A stretch of DNA of 64,000 nucleotides from Notamacropus eugenii. Its lineage: Eukaryota; Chordata; Mammalia; Diprotodontia; Macropodidae. Every line of letters starts with the position of its first letter. Position 1 is the first letter of the stretch. The notes beneath the pieces were generated by a model. That model saw only the letters and a list, made by a program, of their open reading frames with translations. It searched no databases and was not told the origin of the DNA. Both the position numbers and the translations under genes were made by a program. The stretch spans positions 90,006,575-90,070,574 of the forward strand of contig NC_092872.1 of assembly GCF_028372415.1 (NCBI RefSeq). The letters are read 5' to 3'. Shown piece after piece: positions 43,090 to 54,900 of the stretch.

Positions 43090-45551
43090 AAAGATATACA
43101 AAAACTTTTGTGAAGATGATTCCACTTACCATCAGTACATGGAACAGGTACACGCTTATGGACAACATGAAATCCAGTACTCAAAAGATGAACAGCTCTT
43201 ATTGTGAGAGAACTCAGCAGGTATTATACCCAAATAATAGCCCCAAGTGAAACAAGGCTGGCAAATGAAGACCAGCTTAGAGAAAATGGAGTGGCCACAG
43301 TAATAGGGAGCGCCATGATGCTGGCATAGGTTTTGCAATCAAAACTAATCTATCAACAAGCTTGTATGCCTCTCATGACAGACTCATGACAGTGCAACTG
43401 CCATTTGCAGGAAAGTACCATGCCACCATCATCAGTGGGTATGCTGCCACCATGGCAAACCTTGATGAGGTCAAAGAAAAATTTTACAATGACCTGGAGA
43501 TCCTCATCACCAATCTGCTAAGAGAGGACAAGCTCATAATTCTGGGTAATTTTGATGCCAGATAAAGCACAGACTATATGTGTTTTCATCCTTTGTTGCC
43601 AAAGAAGACCATGCCATCAGAGAAATAATGACATGACTCGCACTTGACTTTGTTTTGAGTGAGGGAGGGCTGGGCAAGTCACCAGCCTCACTTCTCCTTC
43701 AGAGCCATCTGAATCCAGTGACCAGATATTCATCAGGATGACTGGAGATGACCCAGGATGAGGCAATTGGGGTTAAGTGACTTGCCCAAGGTCACACAGC
43801 TAGTGAGTGTCAAGTGTCTGAGCTCCTCCTGACTCCTGCACTGGTGCTCTATCCACTGCACCACCTAGCTGCCCCTCAAAGCACAGGCTATAACATGGCA
43901 GAAAGTCCCTGGAAGGAATGGAGTTAGAAAGAGCAATGGCATTTAGTAGACTATGCATTGTAATGAGAAGATACAGACCAGATGTGAGAGTGACAAAGGC
44001 CATGTATGGCAAAGAATGCTGGACTGATCACAGACTTATCCTCTCCAAGCTAAATATTCACGTTCAACAAAAGCAGTCGTCCCAAGACAAGATAACTACC
44101 AGAAGACCTAATGTCAACAGATTAGAGCACTTCTCTGAGCATGAACAGTTTGTTGCTAACTTGGAGGGAAAGGTAAGCCAACACACAGTTGGCAACAGCA
44201 GAGTAGAAAAAGAGTGGACCATTTTCAGATATTTGGTGTCCAGCACCACATTTACTCATCTAGGCAAGAACAGTCAGAGACATCAAGATTGTTTTGACAA
44301 AAATGATGGGTCAATTCAGAAGCTGCTAAATGGAAAATGAACACTCCACAGGATTTACCACTAGGATAGTCCATCTGTCTCTAAGAAGGCATGTACTGCA
44401 AGCAAAACTTGGAATGCACGATTCTTGGCTTAGTACGAAGGCAGATGAAATTCAGTTTTATTCTGAGAGTAACAATCCAAAATGCTTTAATGATGCCCTG
44501 AAGGCTACTTATGGGCCAAAGACCTATGGTATATCTCAACTGCTCTGGGCAGATGGAGTCACATTGATTAGTGATAAAAACATGATCCTGGAGAGATGAG
44601 CTGAACATTTCTATAGTGTTCTCAACAGACTGTCATCAGTCAATGCTGAAGCCACTGATCATTTACCTCAAGTTGAAGTCAATCCCTCTCAAATCAAATT
44701 TTCAACTGAGCAAGGGGTTTTGAAGGCCATTTGGTTCCTCTAGTATAGCAAGATACCTGATGCTAATTCCGTCCCAGCTGAGATTTACAAGACAAGGTTA
44801 TATGGCAAGCAGAAGTTACGCCCCAGGAATTCAAGGATGCCTCCATTGTCCATTTCTATAAAGGAAAAGGGAAAAGGCTGTCCTATGACAGTCACAGACC
44901 CTCCCTTTCTCTTAGTCATTGCTGGCAAGATTCTTGCCAGTCTTCCTTAATAGGCTGATCCTTCACCTGGAAGATGGTTCTTCTACCTGAGAGCCAATGT
45001 GGCTTCAGAAAGGGCTGAGGAAGAGCTGATAGGTTTGCTGCTCAACAAATTAAGGAGAGAAGAACAGACTTTCATAGACCTAATGAAAGCCTTTGACATT
45101 GTCAGTCATGAGAGCTTGTGGAAAATCATGTCAAAATTTGGCTGCCTGAAGAAGTTCATCAGTATTGTAATTCACTTTCTTGACAGCATGCTTGCCTGGG
45201 TTCTGGATAATAGACAATGCTCTCAAACTTCCTTACTCACTTAAGGAGTGATATAAGGCTGGGTACTTGCTCCTATGCTTTTTAGCCTGATTATTTTCTG
45301 GGATGTTTTCAAATACCTTCAGTGAGGATGAAAATGGCATTAAGGTCAGTTACTGCAGTGATAGTAAATTACTTAACTTGAAAAGGCTACAAAGCAAGAC
45401 GAAAGTAGAGGGAGAGTTAGTGCATCAATTTTTGTTTGCAGATTGTGCTCTCAGTGGAGCCTCAGGGGCTGAGATGCACCAAAGTATGGATCAATTCTCT
45501 GCTGTTCACGCTAATTTTGGCCTAACCACAAGAAAACAGAGTCTTCACTAG
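43090..45551 (+). pseudogene. RTE endonuclease-reverse transcriptase remnants
   Basis: Frames in order: 43362-43565 (DRLMTVQLPFAGKYHATIIS and LREDKLIILGNFDAR, the endonuclease core with a GDFNAR-type motif altered to GNFDAR), 43918-44340 (GKECWTDHRLILSKLNI, the catalytic DH pair), 44330-44599, 44999-45244 (TFIDLMKAFDIVSHESLWKI, the RT palm motif with its first catalytic Asp), and 45303-45551 (QFLFADCALSGASGAEMHQS). In the last, the FADD box has become FADC, so the RT is inactive. The SINE at 43580 splits the endonuclease. Confidence 0.87.
43580..43876 (-). mobile_element. tRNA-type marsupial SINE with RTE tail, in the RTE LINE
   Basis: On the minus strand it starts AGGGGCAGCTAGGTGGTGCAG, with a tRNA-like promoter region and 'gtgaccttgggcaagtcactta', then the RTE-like body and tail. 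It is flanked by a 15-bp duplication 'aaagcacagactata'/'aaagcacaggctata' (about 43565-43579 and 43877-43891). It is nearly the same as the 54942 copy. Confidence 0.92.
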
Positions 45552-45930
45552 GCAGCACCATATCATCCATACATGGAACCAGTTACAGCAAATGGAGAAA
45601 TTTTGAATGTTGTGGATAATGACAGGGATGTACATATATCTGATGAAGTTAATGCATAAACTGCCAGACTGAGCTCAGTGTTTGGCTCTATAGAAAAGTG
45701 TGGGAGAGAATTAGACTATCAAATGGAAGATCTATAGAGCCACTATGCTGACTTCATTGTTGTATGCCTGTGAAACCTGAACAATATAACAATGCCATTG
45801 CAGGAAACTGAGTTACTTCCATTTGAACTGTCTTAGGAAGATTCCGAAGATTACCTGACAAGATGAGGTACCGGACACTGAGGTCCTTTCTTGAGCTGAA
45901 CTGCCAAACATTCAAACTCTACAGCACAAA

Positions 45931-46731
45931 TGTAATGTTAATAGGACAGGAAGATCTTCTCCATCCATTAATAGGCCTATGTGACCTGCTTTGAGCTTCA
46001 GCCCAGCTCACAGCTAAGATACAGTCTGACTCACATGGAACCCATTGTGGGAAGAGCTTGCTCAACAGAATTTAACTGAAATAGAATGTTGAGGAGAGAC
46101 AAGCCAGTGTGAGCTGGTAAAGGGAGGAATTTTGTCTAGGAAAACTTGTAGGGAGGCCTAACAGAAAGAATGCTTAAGATGTTGATGCTCTCTGGATTGG
46201 TGATGAGTACCTTGCTAAAATCTTACCTCCTGGTATCCTAATAGTGATATTCTAAATAAATATTTCAGTCTTTACTTTGAGGAAGAGAGCTTATTATATT
46301 TTGCGAATCTACCCCGGAAATACGTATGTGCCATAGGCGGCCAGCCTCTGCGGAGTGCTTTGGCAAGTGTCTGAAAAGAAAGATACAGGGCAGGTGGGAA
46401 TGCAAGCATGCAATCTGTTTATTACTCTAAGGGTCAAGGTATTTAAAGGCTGTGACCACAATCACGTGCACACAAAGCTTATTCCCTGACTCACCCACAT
46501 CCTTGTACCCAAAGCTAGTTCCTGTTTTCCCTATTGCTCATCTTATCAGCAAGAACATCAGATTCTCAGGGTCATGGAGAGCTTTTGCCAGGGCTGTGTA
46601 AGCACAAGAACCATGGAAACAGGCTTCACCTCAGCTATGGCCTTGATCACGGGACTCACACTCTAACCCTTAGTCCTCTACACATACGCGTATTTCATAG
46701 CAGCTGCTATGGGTATCACCTTGGCATTACA
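45931..46731 (+). mobile_element. ERV-L solo LTR in the RTE LINE (interrupted)
   Basis: Starts TGTAATGTTAATAGG and ends CTTGGCATTACA, with 5-bp flanks acaaa (45926-45930) and agaaa (46732-46736). It is diverged from the other ERV-L LTRs but shares 'aagatcttc.ccatccattaataggcctatgtgacctgc' and 'tatattttg'. A second LTR splits it at 46327-46684. Without that it would be about 443 bp. Confidence 0.8.
46327..46684 (-). mobile_element. Second solo LTR nested inside the ERV-L LTR
   Basis: On the minus strand it starts TGTGTAGAGG and ends CGCCTATGGCACA, 358 bp, with a TATA-like TTTAAATACC and AGTAATAAACAG before the end. The flanks show tacgta (46321-46326) and tacgcg (46685-46690), a possible imperfect 6-bp duplication. 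A 6-bp duplication would fit a class II (beta-like) retrovirus, which is an inference. Confidence 0.75.
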
Positions 46732-47289
46732 AGAAAATGCCACTCAAATGGGCTGGCCATGCTGTTCGAATGCCAAATGTAGGCTTGCTTCAAAGACTAT
46801 TTTATGGAGAACTCACACAAGGTTAAGTGCTCACATGTAGGTCAGAAGAAGTGATACAAGGACATTTTTAAGGTTTCTCTGAAGAACTTTGGAATCAATT
46901 GTGACGCATGGGAGACATTGGCACAGGGCTGCCCAGAATGACATGCCCATATCAAAGAAGGGGCTGTGTTCTATATACGAAGCAGAATTGCAGTAGCTCA
47001 AAAGGAACGTGAGATGTGCAATTTTAGGGACATCTCCACTCCAAATGTTCACACAGTCTATTTGTACCTGAACTGTGGTACAGCTTTCCGACCTACTCTT
47101 GGTCTGATTAGCCACAGGTGGACACACTGCACCTTGACCCCAACAGAATAATGCCATTTTGGTCTTCTTTGAGAAGGAAGGACAATAACCAAACAACAAG
47201 CAAAGCCTCCAAGGAAAACACAACTTGGTCACTAAATCAACTAGAATTCATTCTAAAAGAAGAAATATCCTCTCAGACCCCTAAAGTGC

Positions 47290-48112
47290 TATCACTGACA
47301 TTTCATTCTTCATCTTCTGTATTCAGTCATCTCTTGTTGATCGTCCGTCCCTTGGCAATACTTCTCTCATCCACCCCCTTTTCTCCATACACATAGCCAC
47401 CACCCAGTTCAGGCTCTCATCAGAATTATTGCTTTAGCTTACTAACTGACATTGTGGAACACAAGAAGAAATAAAATAGTTCCTGTCTGGCTCCACAAGT
47501 TACCCAATGTCAAACTGCAGGCCTAAGTTTCTCTCATAAAATTCTCCTGCTTCTCTTGAACTGATTTCTCAATTTCTCAAAGAAAGTAGCAGAAGGGCCT
47601 CTTCTTCTTCTTTGTCTATATTGTTGCTTTAAAGTTGGGGGTGTGTGCGGGGGGGGATCCTGCATATTATTTCCTAAGGCTGTAAAATCCTGTGTGTCTC
47701 TGTATCTTTTTGTTCAGCTGTGGCTGCTGTCTACTTAGAAAATCCCCCAGTGGTCTCCCTACTTCTATATCTCTCCTCTTCAGTTCATTCCCAACACACC
47801 TAGCAAAGTGTTATTCTTAATGCTCAGGTCTGATCGTTTTCCTTCCCAGCTCAGAAAGCTCCAGTGGCTCCCTATTGCCTCTAGGCTCTTTCGCTTAACA
47901 TGTCAAGGTCTTCACAATCTGAATACCTTAGCAGGCTTTTCAAACCCCTTAGAATCAAAGCTCAGCTCAAGTACTATCTCCTCCATTTTCTACATCCCCT
48001 CCAAACGCTAATGCCTTCCTTCCCCTTATTTATTTCTATTTGCTTTGTAAAGGACTGTAAGGCATTTTTGATTTTTGCAGCCCCAGCAGCAGGCAGCACC
48101 TAGATGTTTAAA
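47290..48112 (+). mobile_element. L2 LINE 3' relic
   Basis: Plus strand 'agtggtctccctacttctatatctctcctcttcagttcattcc', 'gctccagtggctccctattgcctctaggctcttt' and 'aggtcttcacaatctgaata' are L2-type 3' phrases. They continue with 'aaagctcagctcaagtactatctcctccattttctacatcccctcc'. Earlier, weaker L2-like sequence begins around 47290. No coding potential. Confidence 0.75.
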
Positions 48113-48289
48113 AGATACCTACAGATTTGTATTTTTTTCAACGCCTTCACATAAAAGCTTTGATAAAATAGCGGCAGAGAAGCAGCTACAATGATGAGTT
48201 TGTTTGCATTGTGACTCAAAGAGGAAAAGATTCTACCCAAAGGACAGGGGGAGAGCAAGGATATACGGGAATTCCCCACTCAATTTTGC

Positions 48290-48730
48290 ACAATCAAGTT
48301 CCGTCCTCCCTGTTGGAGCTGTGCACTCGCACACCCCCTACGCAAAAAGGTTGTATTGTTCCAGTTGGAGCCAAGCTTACACACACGCACAATCTTTACA
48401 CACATAAGTTTTGTCCCATTTAGAGCTACACATACACACTACACAAACTTCTATTTCCCAGTGGGAGCTCTGCCCGCTCTACACACAGACACAGACACAC
48501 ACACTCACTTCGATGGTGGGAGAAGCTCACAACCACACACACCACAGTTCTATTTCCCAGTGGGAGCTCTGCCCGCACACACATACCCACCTCTACACAC
48601 ACACACATACACTCATACCTATTGTCCCAGTGGGAGCAGCGCATACACACTGACACACACACACACACACACACACTGCCCCAGTGGGAGCAGCGTACAA
48701 CCACACTCACGCACAAACACAGACAGAAAG

Positions 48731-48761
<31 letters not shown>

Positions 48762-49129
48762 CCCAGGGGGAGCTGCGCACAACCACACTCACGCACAAAC
48801 ACAGACACACAGACAGACACAGACACACAGACACACACACACTGCCCCAGGGGAAGCAGCGCACGACCACACACGCACACACACACACACACACACACAC
48901 TACCCCAGTGGGAGCAGCGCACAACCACACTCAGAGACACACACACACACTGCCCCAGTGGGAGCAGCGCACAACCACACTCAAGCACAAACACAGACAG
49001 ACAGACACAGACATACACAGACAGACACACACACACACTGCCCCAGGGGAAGCAGCGCACAACCACACTCACGCACAAACACAGACACAGACACAGACAC
49101 ACAGACACACAGACACAGACACACACACA

Positions 49130-49169
<40 letters not shown>

Positions 49170-49205
49170 CCCTGGGGAAGCAGCGCACGACCACACACGC
49201 ACACA
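48290..49205 (+). repeat. CA-rich minisatellite, about 12-13 units
   Basis: A core such as CTGCCCCAGTGGGAGCAGCG followed by cacaaccacactcacgcac and a variable (CA/CAGA)n run recurs with starts near 48621, 48676, 48758, 48841, 48900, 48950, 49038 and 49166. More diverged units begin near 48305, 48357, 48412, 48452 and 48548. Unit length varies from about 50 to 130 bp because of the CA run. Long frames cross it on both strands (His/Thr-rich on plus, Cys/Val-rich on minus). I regard them as products of the repeat, not genes. It ends at the edge of the CpG island. Confidence 0.9.
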
Positions 49206-49960
49206 CACCCTCAGCCCCCCGAGGCCTCTCTTATAGGCTGGACGCCCAGAAGCGTTTGGCCCAGCCTCCCAGCCATTGGCCCGGCGCCTCCCCGGACCCT
49301 CACCTCGGGGGTGGGCGGGCCGAGCGCGGGGCGGAGAAGTAGGTGAGCAGCCTGCGCGCTCCCTTTTCCCTGGAAGTTCCTCCGGGAAAGGAGCGCTCTC
49401 CGCGTGCGCCCTCCGGCCGCCTGCCCCGGGAGAAAGCGCGCAGGCTTCGGCGGAGAAGGAGGGCGATCGCTCGGTACGTGGGGGCTCGGCCGCAGGACGG
49501 CGAGGCGAGTTCGGAGCGTTGGTCGGCGGTTGGCCCCGGGGCGTTCGGAGGGGGCGGGCGAGCGAGCGTCCCGCCGCGGCCCCGCACTCCCAGCTCCTTC
49601 TCCCGCCCAGCGCACTCGGGGAGTCGTGGAGGGCTGCCCCGGCCCCGGCGGAAATAGGCTTTGGAAGGGAGAACGGCCGCCCCCACGGGGCCGGCTCCCC
49701 GAGGGCGTGGCCCCGTGCGCTCCCTCGGAGTGTCGGACCGGACCTTCCCGGCCGTCCTAGGTAGGGGGCAGCCCTGGCGGCGGGGCTTTGGGCTCCGGTG
49801 TGCGGGGTTGAACCCCCAGCCCCGGGCACGAGCGGCCCTCACCCCGCTTTTTAACGATCCGCCCAACCGTGAGTGCTTCCCGGGGCAGGACTTGTAGGAG
49901 TGGGGACGAGGACAGTGGCCAGCCTTTCAAGAACGTCTCTTTTCCTCAGGTCCAACGGAC
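49205..49960. promoter_or_regulatory. CpG island, probable host promoter
   Basis: About 750 bp that is very GC-rich and dense in CpG, in sharp contrast to the rest of the window. GC boxes are visible (for example gggggcgggc near 49552, gcggggcggag near 49327 and ggtgggcgggcc near 49310), and an inverted CCAAT box (gccattggcc) lies at about 49272. There are candidate plus-strand 5' splice sites (aagtag|gtgagc near 49341, ctag|gtaggg near 49761). Open frames run through all phases, as expected for such composition, and none is recognisable as a protein. A gene, possibly with a non-coding first exon, is inferred. Its direction is unknown and both directions are possible. Confidence 0.75.
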
Positions 49961-51040
49961 CCTGGGACGTTTTCCCGGAGTTTTAGGAGCTTGCTCCCTG
50001 AAGAAGGCAGGGTCCCGATTTCAGTGGCCATCTAGTACCACCGACTAGTGCCCGAGAAGGACCTCTCTGCGACGCCCCCCGACCCCCGTGGAGGGGAAAT
50101 CACTGTTTCTCCCTTTCGAGCCCCAAATCACCTTCCTCCTCCTTCTGAGTTGCAGGCGCCAAGGAGAGCCCATCTTGTCCCTCTTACCGTCCTCCCCGGT
50201 CCCAGAATGTCCTCCTCCGCAGGCGAAATGTCCCATTTCCTTCCATCCATCCTTATGTCACTTTCTTTTCAACTGATACAGTTTCTTGGAGAGAAACTTA
50301 CTTGTTTCTATTGTCCCTGAGCTGTGAGTCTTATGTTGCCGAACACCAGGCAGTGAGCAAACATGATACTTTGAAAATAGGTACTTTCTCAAATGTGTCT
50401 CTATTATCGAAGGTTTTTTTTTTTTTTTAACAGAGGAAAACAGTAAAGAAATAACAAGTCTGCATATTATATACAAGAAAAGTTGAAGTAACCTCTAGCA
50501 AGAATCAAAATCTTCACTTCTGGTGGACAAAAAAAACTAGGGACCGGGGTGTGCAAAAAGAAATAGACCCTTAAGCAACTTATAAGAAATCTAGATGAGG
50601 AAATGAAAGCCATTTCTTAAGTTTTGTTTTGAATAAATATTGCTGTCCATTTCCGTGACTGCTTTTTTTAGGTCGTCTCCGATGCTGCCAAGGAATATAT
50701 ACCGATTTATTTTATCAAGTCCCTTTTTCCTGAAATCAATTATTTTCTGCTACTGTAATTTTTCTCACAAAAATTTCTGCATTTCTCTCAATTGCCATGC
50801 CACAGTGCCATTATTCTGTGTGGCTCAAACATACTATAATGTGTAGTGTTTTGTTTTGTTTTTTAATTAAGTCTGTGGACAGAAAAATCCCAACATTGCT
50901 ATTACATTATTTATAAGAGAATTTTTCCATAGCTGAATAAGTATTTGTAGAGTTAATAAAGCATTCTTACTCAGGTTGCTAGAGCTTAGAAATATTTTCA
51001 TTATTCTTTTTCTGTTATGCTAGTATTAATGTGGTGTACA
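49961..51040. other. CpG island shore, no recognisable exon
   Basis: GC content falls off to about 50250 and becomes AT-rich. The frames seen (50048-50320 and others) have no recognisable domain. If transcription runs rightward from the island, this would be first intron or untranslated exon. Confidence 0.4.
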
Positions 51041-51044
51041 TAGA

Positions 51045-51235
51045 AAGGGCACTGTCTCTGAAGTCAAGGAGCCTAGACTCAAATTCTTGCTCGGATTACA
51101 GTCTTAGTAGTCTTAGGCAAGTCAACTTTTCTTGCACTTCAGTTTCCTCATTTGTAAAATGAGGTGTCTGAAATAGATGGTTTTTTGAGGTCCCTTGCTG
51201 TTCCAATGTATGTTCAATGAAAAAGATCTAAAAAA
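51045..51235 (+). repeat. MIR SINE
   Basis: 'gtacatagaaagggcactg...', 'caaattcttgctcggattac', 'cttaggcaagtcaacttttcttgcacttcagtttcctcatttgtaaaatgagg' are the core and 3' phrases of MIR. Confidence 0.85.
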
Positions 51236-51239
51236 TTAA

Positions 51240-51990
51240 ATTGATAAAATGAAAACTGGGTAATAGATGTTGAAGAAAACCTAAGAAGAAAGCTTAATCC
51301 AGAAAACTTTGAAATACCCTACCCAGGCAATGGAATGGAGGAGTAGTGGTTGATTTAAAATAAAAGAGATAGTTACTTTTCATGTACTAAAGTAGCCAAT
51401 TCAAAAAACATTTCATTAAGTAATCTCCCTAGGGCTCCTCATAGTCCCCTCTTTCTCCCTACCAAAAAGGCATCAGGATCAGTCTTTGACTTAGACCTCA
51501 CATGTTCTACTCCAATCAGGTGAAGCCACCTACTTATTAATCTAATGTGGCTCACCTACTTCCACTTGTATGTCTTTGGATTGACTCCTACCCCAGTAAG
51601 TCTTGAGGTCTTAACTTGTTAATGAGACCATCTATTCACTTGCTTGATTTCTCTGGCGGTACTTTTGACTACTTGTCCCCTGACTTCAACCTGCTGGCCT
51701 AAATACTGATCACCAGTTTCTGGACACCTCCAGTTGTGATGGCCGATGGCCAATATTCTGACTTTCACAGTTTTTTTTTCTGACCTCCCACCTAGCCCCA
51801 GTTTGGATTTATTACTCCCATTCATTACTGCCCTTTCTCCCAAATGTGAGGAAAATGAGTTGAAATGAGCGAGATGACGTACCATATTGGTCTAAATCTC
51901 AGGCTACGTATAATTTACAAGAAACACCGCAATTGAATATGAGTTAGTAACATGTGAGTTCACTTTTGGCCTACATATTGTAGTAAATGC
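51240..51990. other. No recognisable gene or repeat
   Basis: The 88-codon minus frame at 51885-51619 has no domain I recognise. Otherwise apparently unique sequence. Confidence 0.4.
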
Positions 51991-51999
51991 TACTGAATA

Positions 52000-54900
52000 G
52001 TTTCAGGTTATTCAAATTGTATTTTTAAAAATTAATTTTTATACTTTGAGTTCTGAGTTGCCTGCCTTCATTCCTCACAACTCCATATTAGAGAATGCCA
52101 GCATTTAATATAGCTATATGTATGGAACCATACACTTTTATATGGAGGTGGATAGCATTTTCCTTCATAAGTTCTTTGGAGATAATTCGAATGATCCTGT
52201 TAATCAGAATTACTTACTTTTCAAACAATATTGCTATAACCGTGTAGAACATTCTCTTGGTTCTGCTTGTTTCACTCTGCATTATTTAGCACAGGTTTTC
52301 CACATTTTTATAAAACCAAACTTATTTCTTAGAGCACAGTAGTATTCTATCACAGTCAACTTAAATCCACCACAACTTAATGCAGCCATTCCCCAATTGA
52401 CCTAATTCCCTTAATTTTCAATTCTTTGCCACCACAAAGAGCTGCTTTATGGAATATACAGTTCTTTTTCCTTTTCCCCTTATCACTCTGGGAAATAGAC
52501 CTAATAGTGGTATTGTTGGGTCAAAGGGTATACGTAGTTTTATAACTCTTTGGGTGTAATTTCAAATTGCTCTTCAAAATGGTTGGATTAGTTCACAGTT
52601 CTACAAACTGTACTACTGTCTCAATTTTTCCCCATTCCCTACGTTTGTCATTTTCCCCTTCTGTCATTTTAGCCAATCTGATAGGTGTGAGACAGTATAT
52701 CAGAGTTGCTTTAATTTGCATTTCTCTAATCAATAATGATTTAGAGTATTTTTTTCATATTAGTATATATAGCTTTGATTTCTTCTTCTAAAAACTGCCT
52801 GTTTAGATCATTTGACATGTATCAATTGGGAAATTGTTCTTTCTTATAAATTAGACTCATTTCTCTATATATTTGAGATATGAAGCCTTTATCCAAGAAA
52901 CTGACTAAAGAAGTTTTTCCATATTTTCTGCTTTCCTTCTAATCTTGGCTGCATTGACTTTATTTGTACAAAAACTTAAAATTTATTATAAATCAAAATT
53001 ATCCACTTCTACATCCCTTGACACTCTCCATCCCTTGTTTATTCATAAATTCTTCTCTTATTCATGAATCTGATAGGTAATATGTTCCATGTTCCTCTAA
53101 TTTACTTATGGTATCTCTTTTTATGTCTGGGTCATATATCTGTTTTGACCTTATCTTGGTAAGTGGTGATAAGATTTTGCTCTATACCTAGTTTTTGCAA
53201 GACTGCTTTCCAATTTTCCTAGCAGTTTTTACCAAATAGTTAGATCGTATCCAAAAAGTTTAGATGTTTGCATTTACCGAAACAAGAAGTTACTATAATC
53301 ATTTTCTACTCGGTGTTATTACACTAAAATATCGTTTTATTTCTTAACCAGTGCCAGATAGTTTTGCTAATCACCACCTTATACCACATTTTAAGATCTG
53401 GTACTGCTAGACCTCTTTACTTTTTTTTATTAATTCCTTTCATAGTGTTGAATTTTTGTTCTTCCAAATAAATTTTATTATTTTGTTCCTAGCTCAAGTA
53501 ATTTTTGGTAGTTTAATTGGAATGGCACTGAATAAGTAGATTAGTTTAAGCAGAATTATGACTTTTTATTATATTGACTTGACTCATCCATGCACAATTA
53601 ATATTTCTCTGATTATTTAAATCTGAATTTATTTGTATAAAATGTTTTATAATTATGTTCATTTAATTCTTGGGTTTGTCTTGGCAGGTATACTCCTAAG
53701 TATTTTATGTTGTCTACAGTTAATTTAAATGAAATACCTCTTACTCTCCTTGCAGGGTTCTGTTGGTTATATGTAGAAATTATGTACATATATTGTGGAT
53801 TTATTTTATATCCTACAACTTGGCTAAAATTCTTCATTGTTTTGATTGAGCTGTTAGTTGGATCTCTAGGATTTTCCAAGTGTAGCATCATATTTGTTTG
53901 CAAAAATAGTTATTTTTATTTCCTTATTGCCCATTCTGATTCCTTCAATTTCTTTTTCTTTTTTTATTACTATTGTTAGCATTTTTAGTACATATTGAGT
54001 AATGGTGAGGATAATGGGCATCTTTGTTTGATTCTTGATTTTATTGGGATGACTGCTAGCATATCCCAATTATAGATAATGCTTGCTGATGATTTGGGGT
54101 AGATGCTTCTTATTTTGAGGAAAAATATTTAAGCCTATGCTTTCAGGTGTTTTTAAATAAATTGTGTTAATAATTTTCCTTACATTGAATCAGCCCTCTG
54201 TTCTAGGTTTCAATCCTACTTGGTCACAATGTATAATCTTTGTGACATATTGCTGCAGTATTTTATTCAGCTAGCTAGTATTACATTTAGAATTTTACAT
54301 CAATATTCATTGCTGAATTTGATCTATAATTTTCTTTTTCTGTTTTTGCCTGGTTTAGGTATTGGCACCCATATTTGTTTTATAAGAGGAGTTTAGCAGG
54401 ATTCCTTCTTTACTTCAAATAATTTATGTAATATTGGAATTAGTAGATCTTTAAATATTTGATAGAATTCCCTTGTAATCCATCTGGTCCCCGATGCTTT
54501 TTTCTGAAGAAGATCATTTCTGGCCTGTTCAATTTCTTTTTCTAAAATAGGTTGATTTAAATATTCTATTTTTCTTTTAATCTGTGCAGTTCATATTTTT
54601 GTAAGTATTCTTCCATTTCACTGAAATTGTTCAGTTTATTGGCATGTAGTTGGGCAAAATAACTTCACTGCTTTTATTCATTGGTGGTGAATTCATCCTT
54701 CTTCTTGATACTAGTGATTTGGTTTTCTTCTCTCTTTTCATCAAATTAATCAATGGTTTATCTAGTTTATTATTATTTTTTAAAAAAACTAATTTTATTT
54801 ATTCAATGATTTTCTTACATTCAGTTTCATCAATTTCTCATTTAATTTTCAAGATTTTCATTTTGGTGTTTAATTTGTTCTTTTTCTAGTATTTATTGTA

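Larger units (their letters stand above)
42340..47202 (+). mobile_element. RTE-class LINE, broken by a SINE and two LTRs
   Basis: A plus-strand element of about 3.8 kb after subtracting inserts. It has a leader (42340-43090), an endonuclease region (43090-44050), an RT region (44330-45550) and a C-terminal region resuming at 46737 (MGWPCCSNAKC-type AGH...R phrase), and ends at 47202 with 'ttggtcttctttgagaaggaaggacaataacc'. That 3' end matches the SINE tails, and its leader shares 'gccactgga' and 'cagtgaggctgataac' with the SINE bodies. All coding regions are interrupted. Confidence 0.85.

Noticed and set aside
48356..49342. 328-codon plus-strand frame and other long frames across the CA array, His/Thr-rich or Cys/Val-rich
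   Set aside because: The frames are open on both strands and in several phases because the CA repeats lack stop codons. They have no non-repeat domain and no splice context.
49276..49866. Several overlapping frames of 104-188 codons in the CpG island
   Set aside because: High GC content removes stops in every frame. The proteins are Pro/Arg/Gly-rich without a recognisable domain, and strands conflict.
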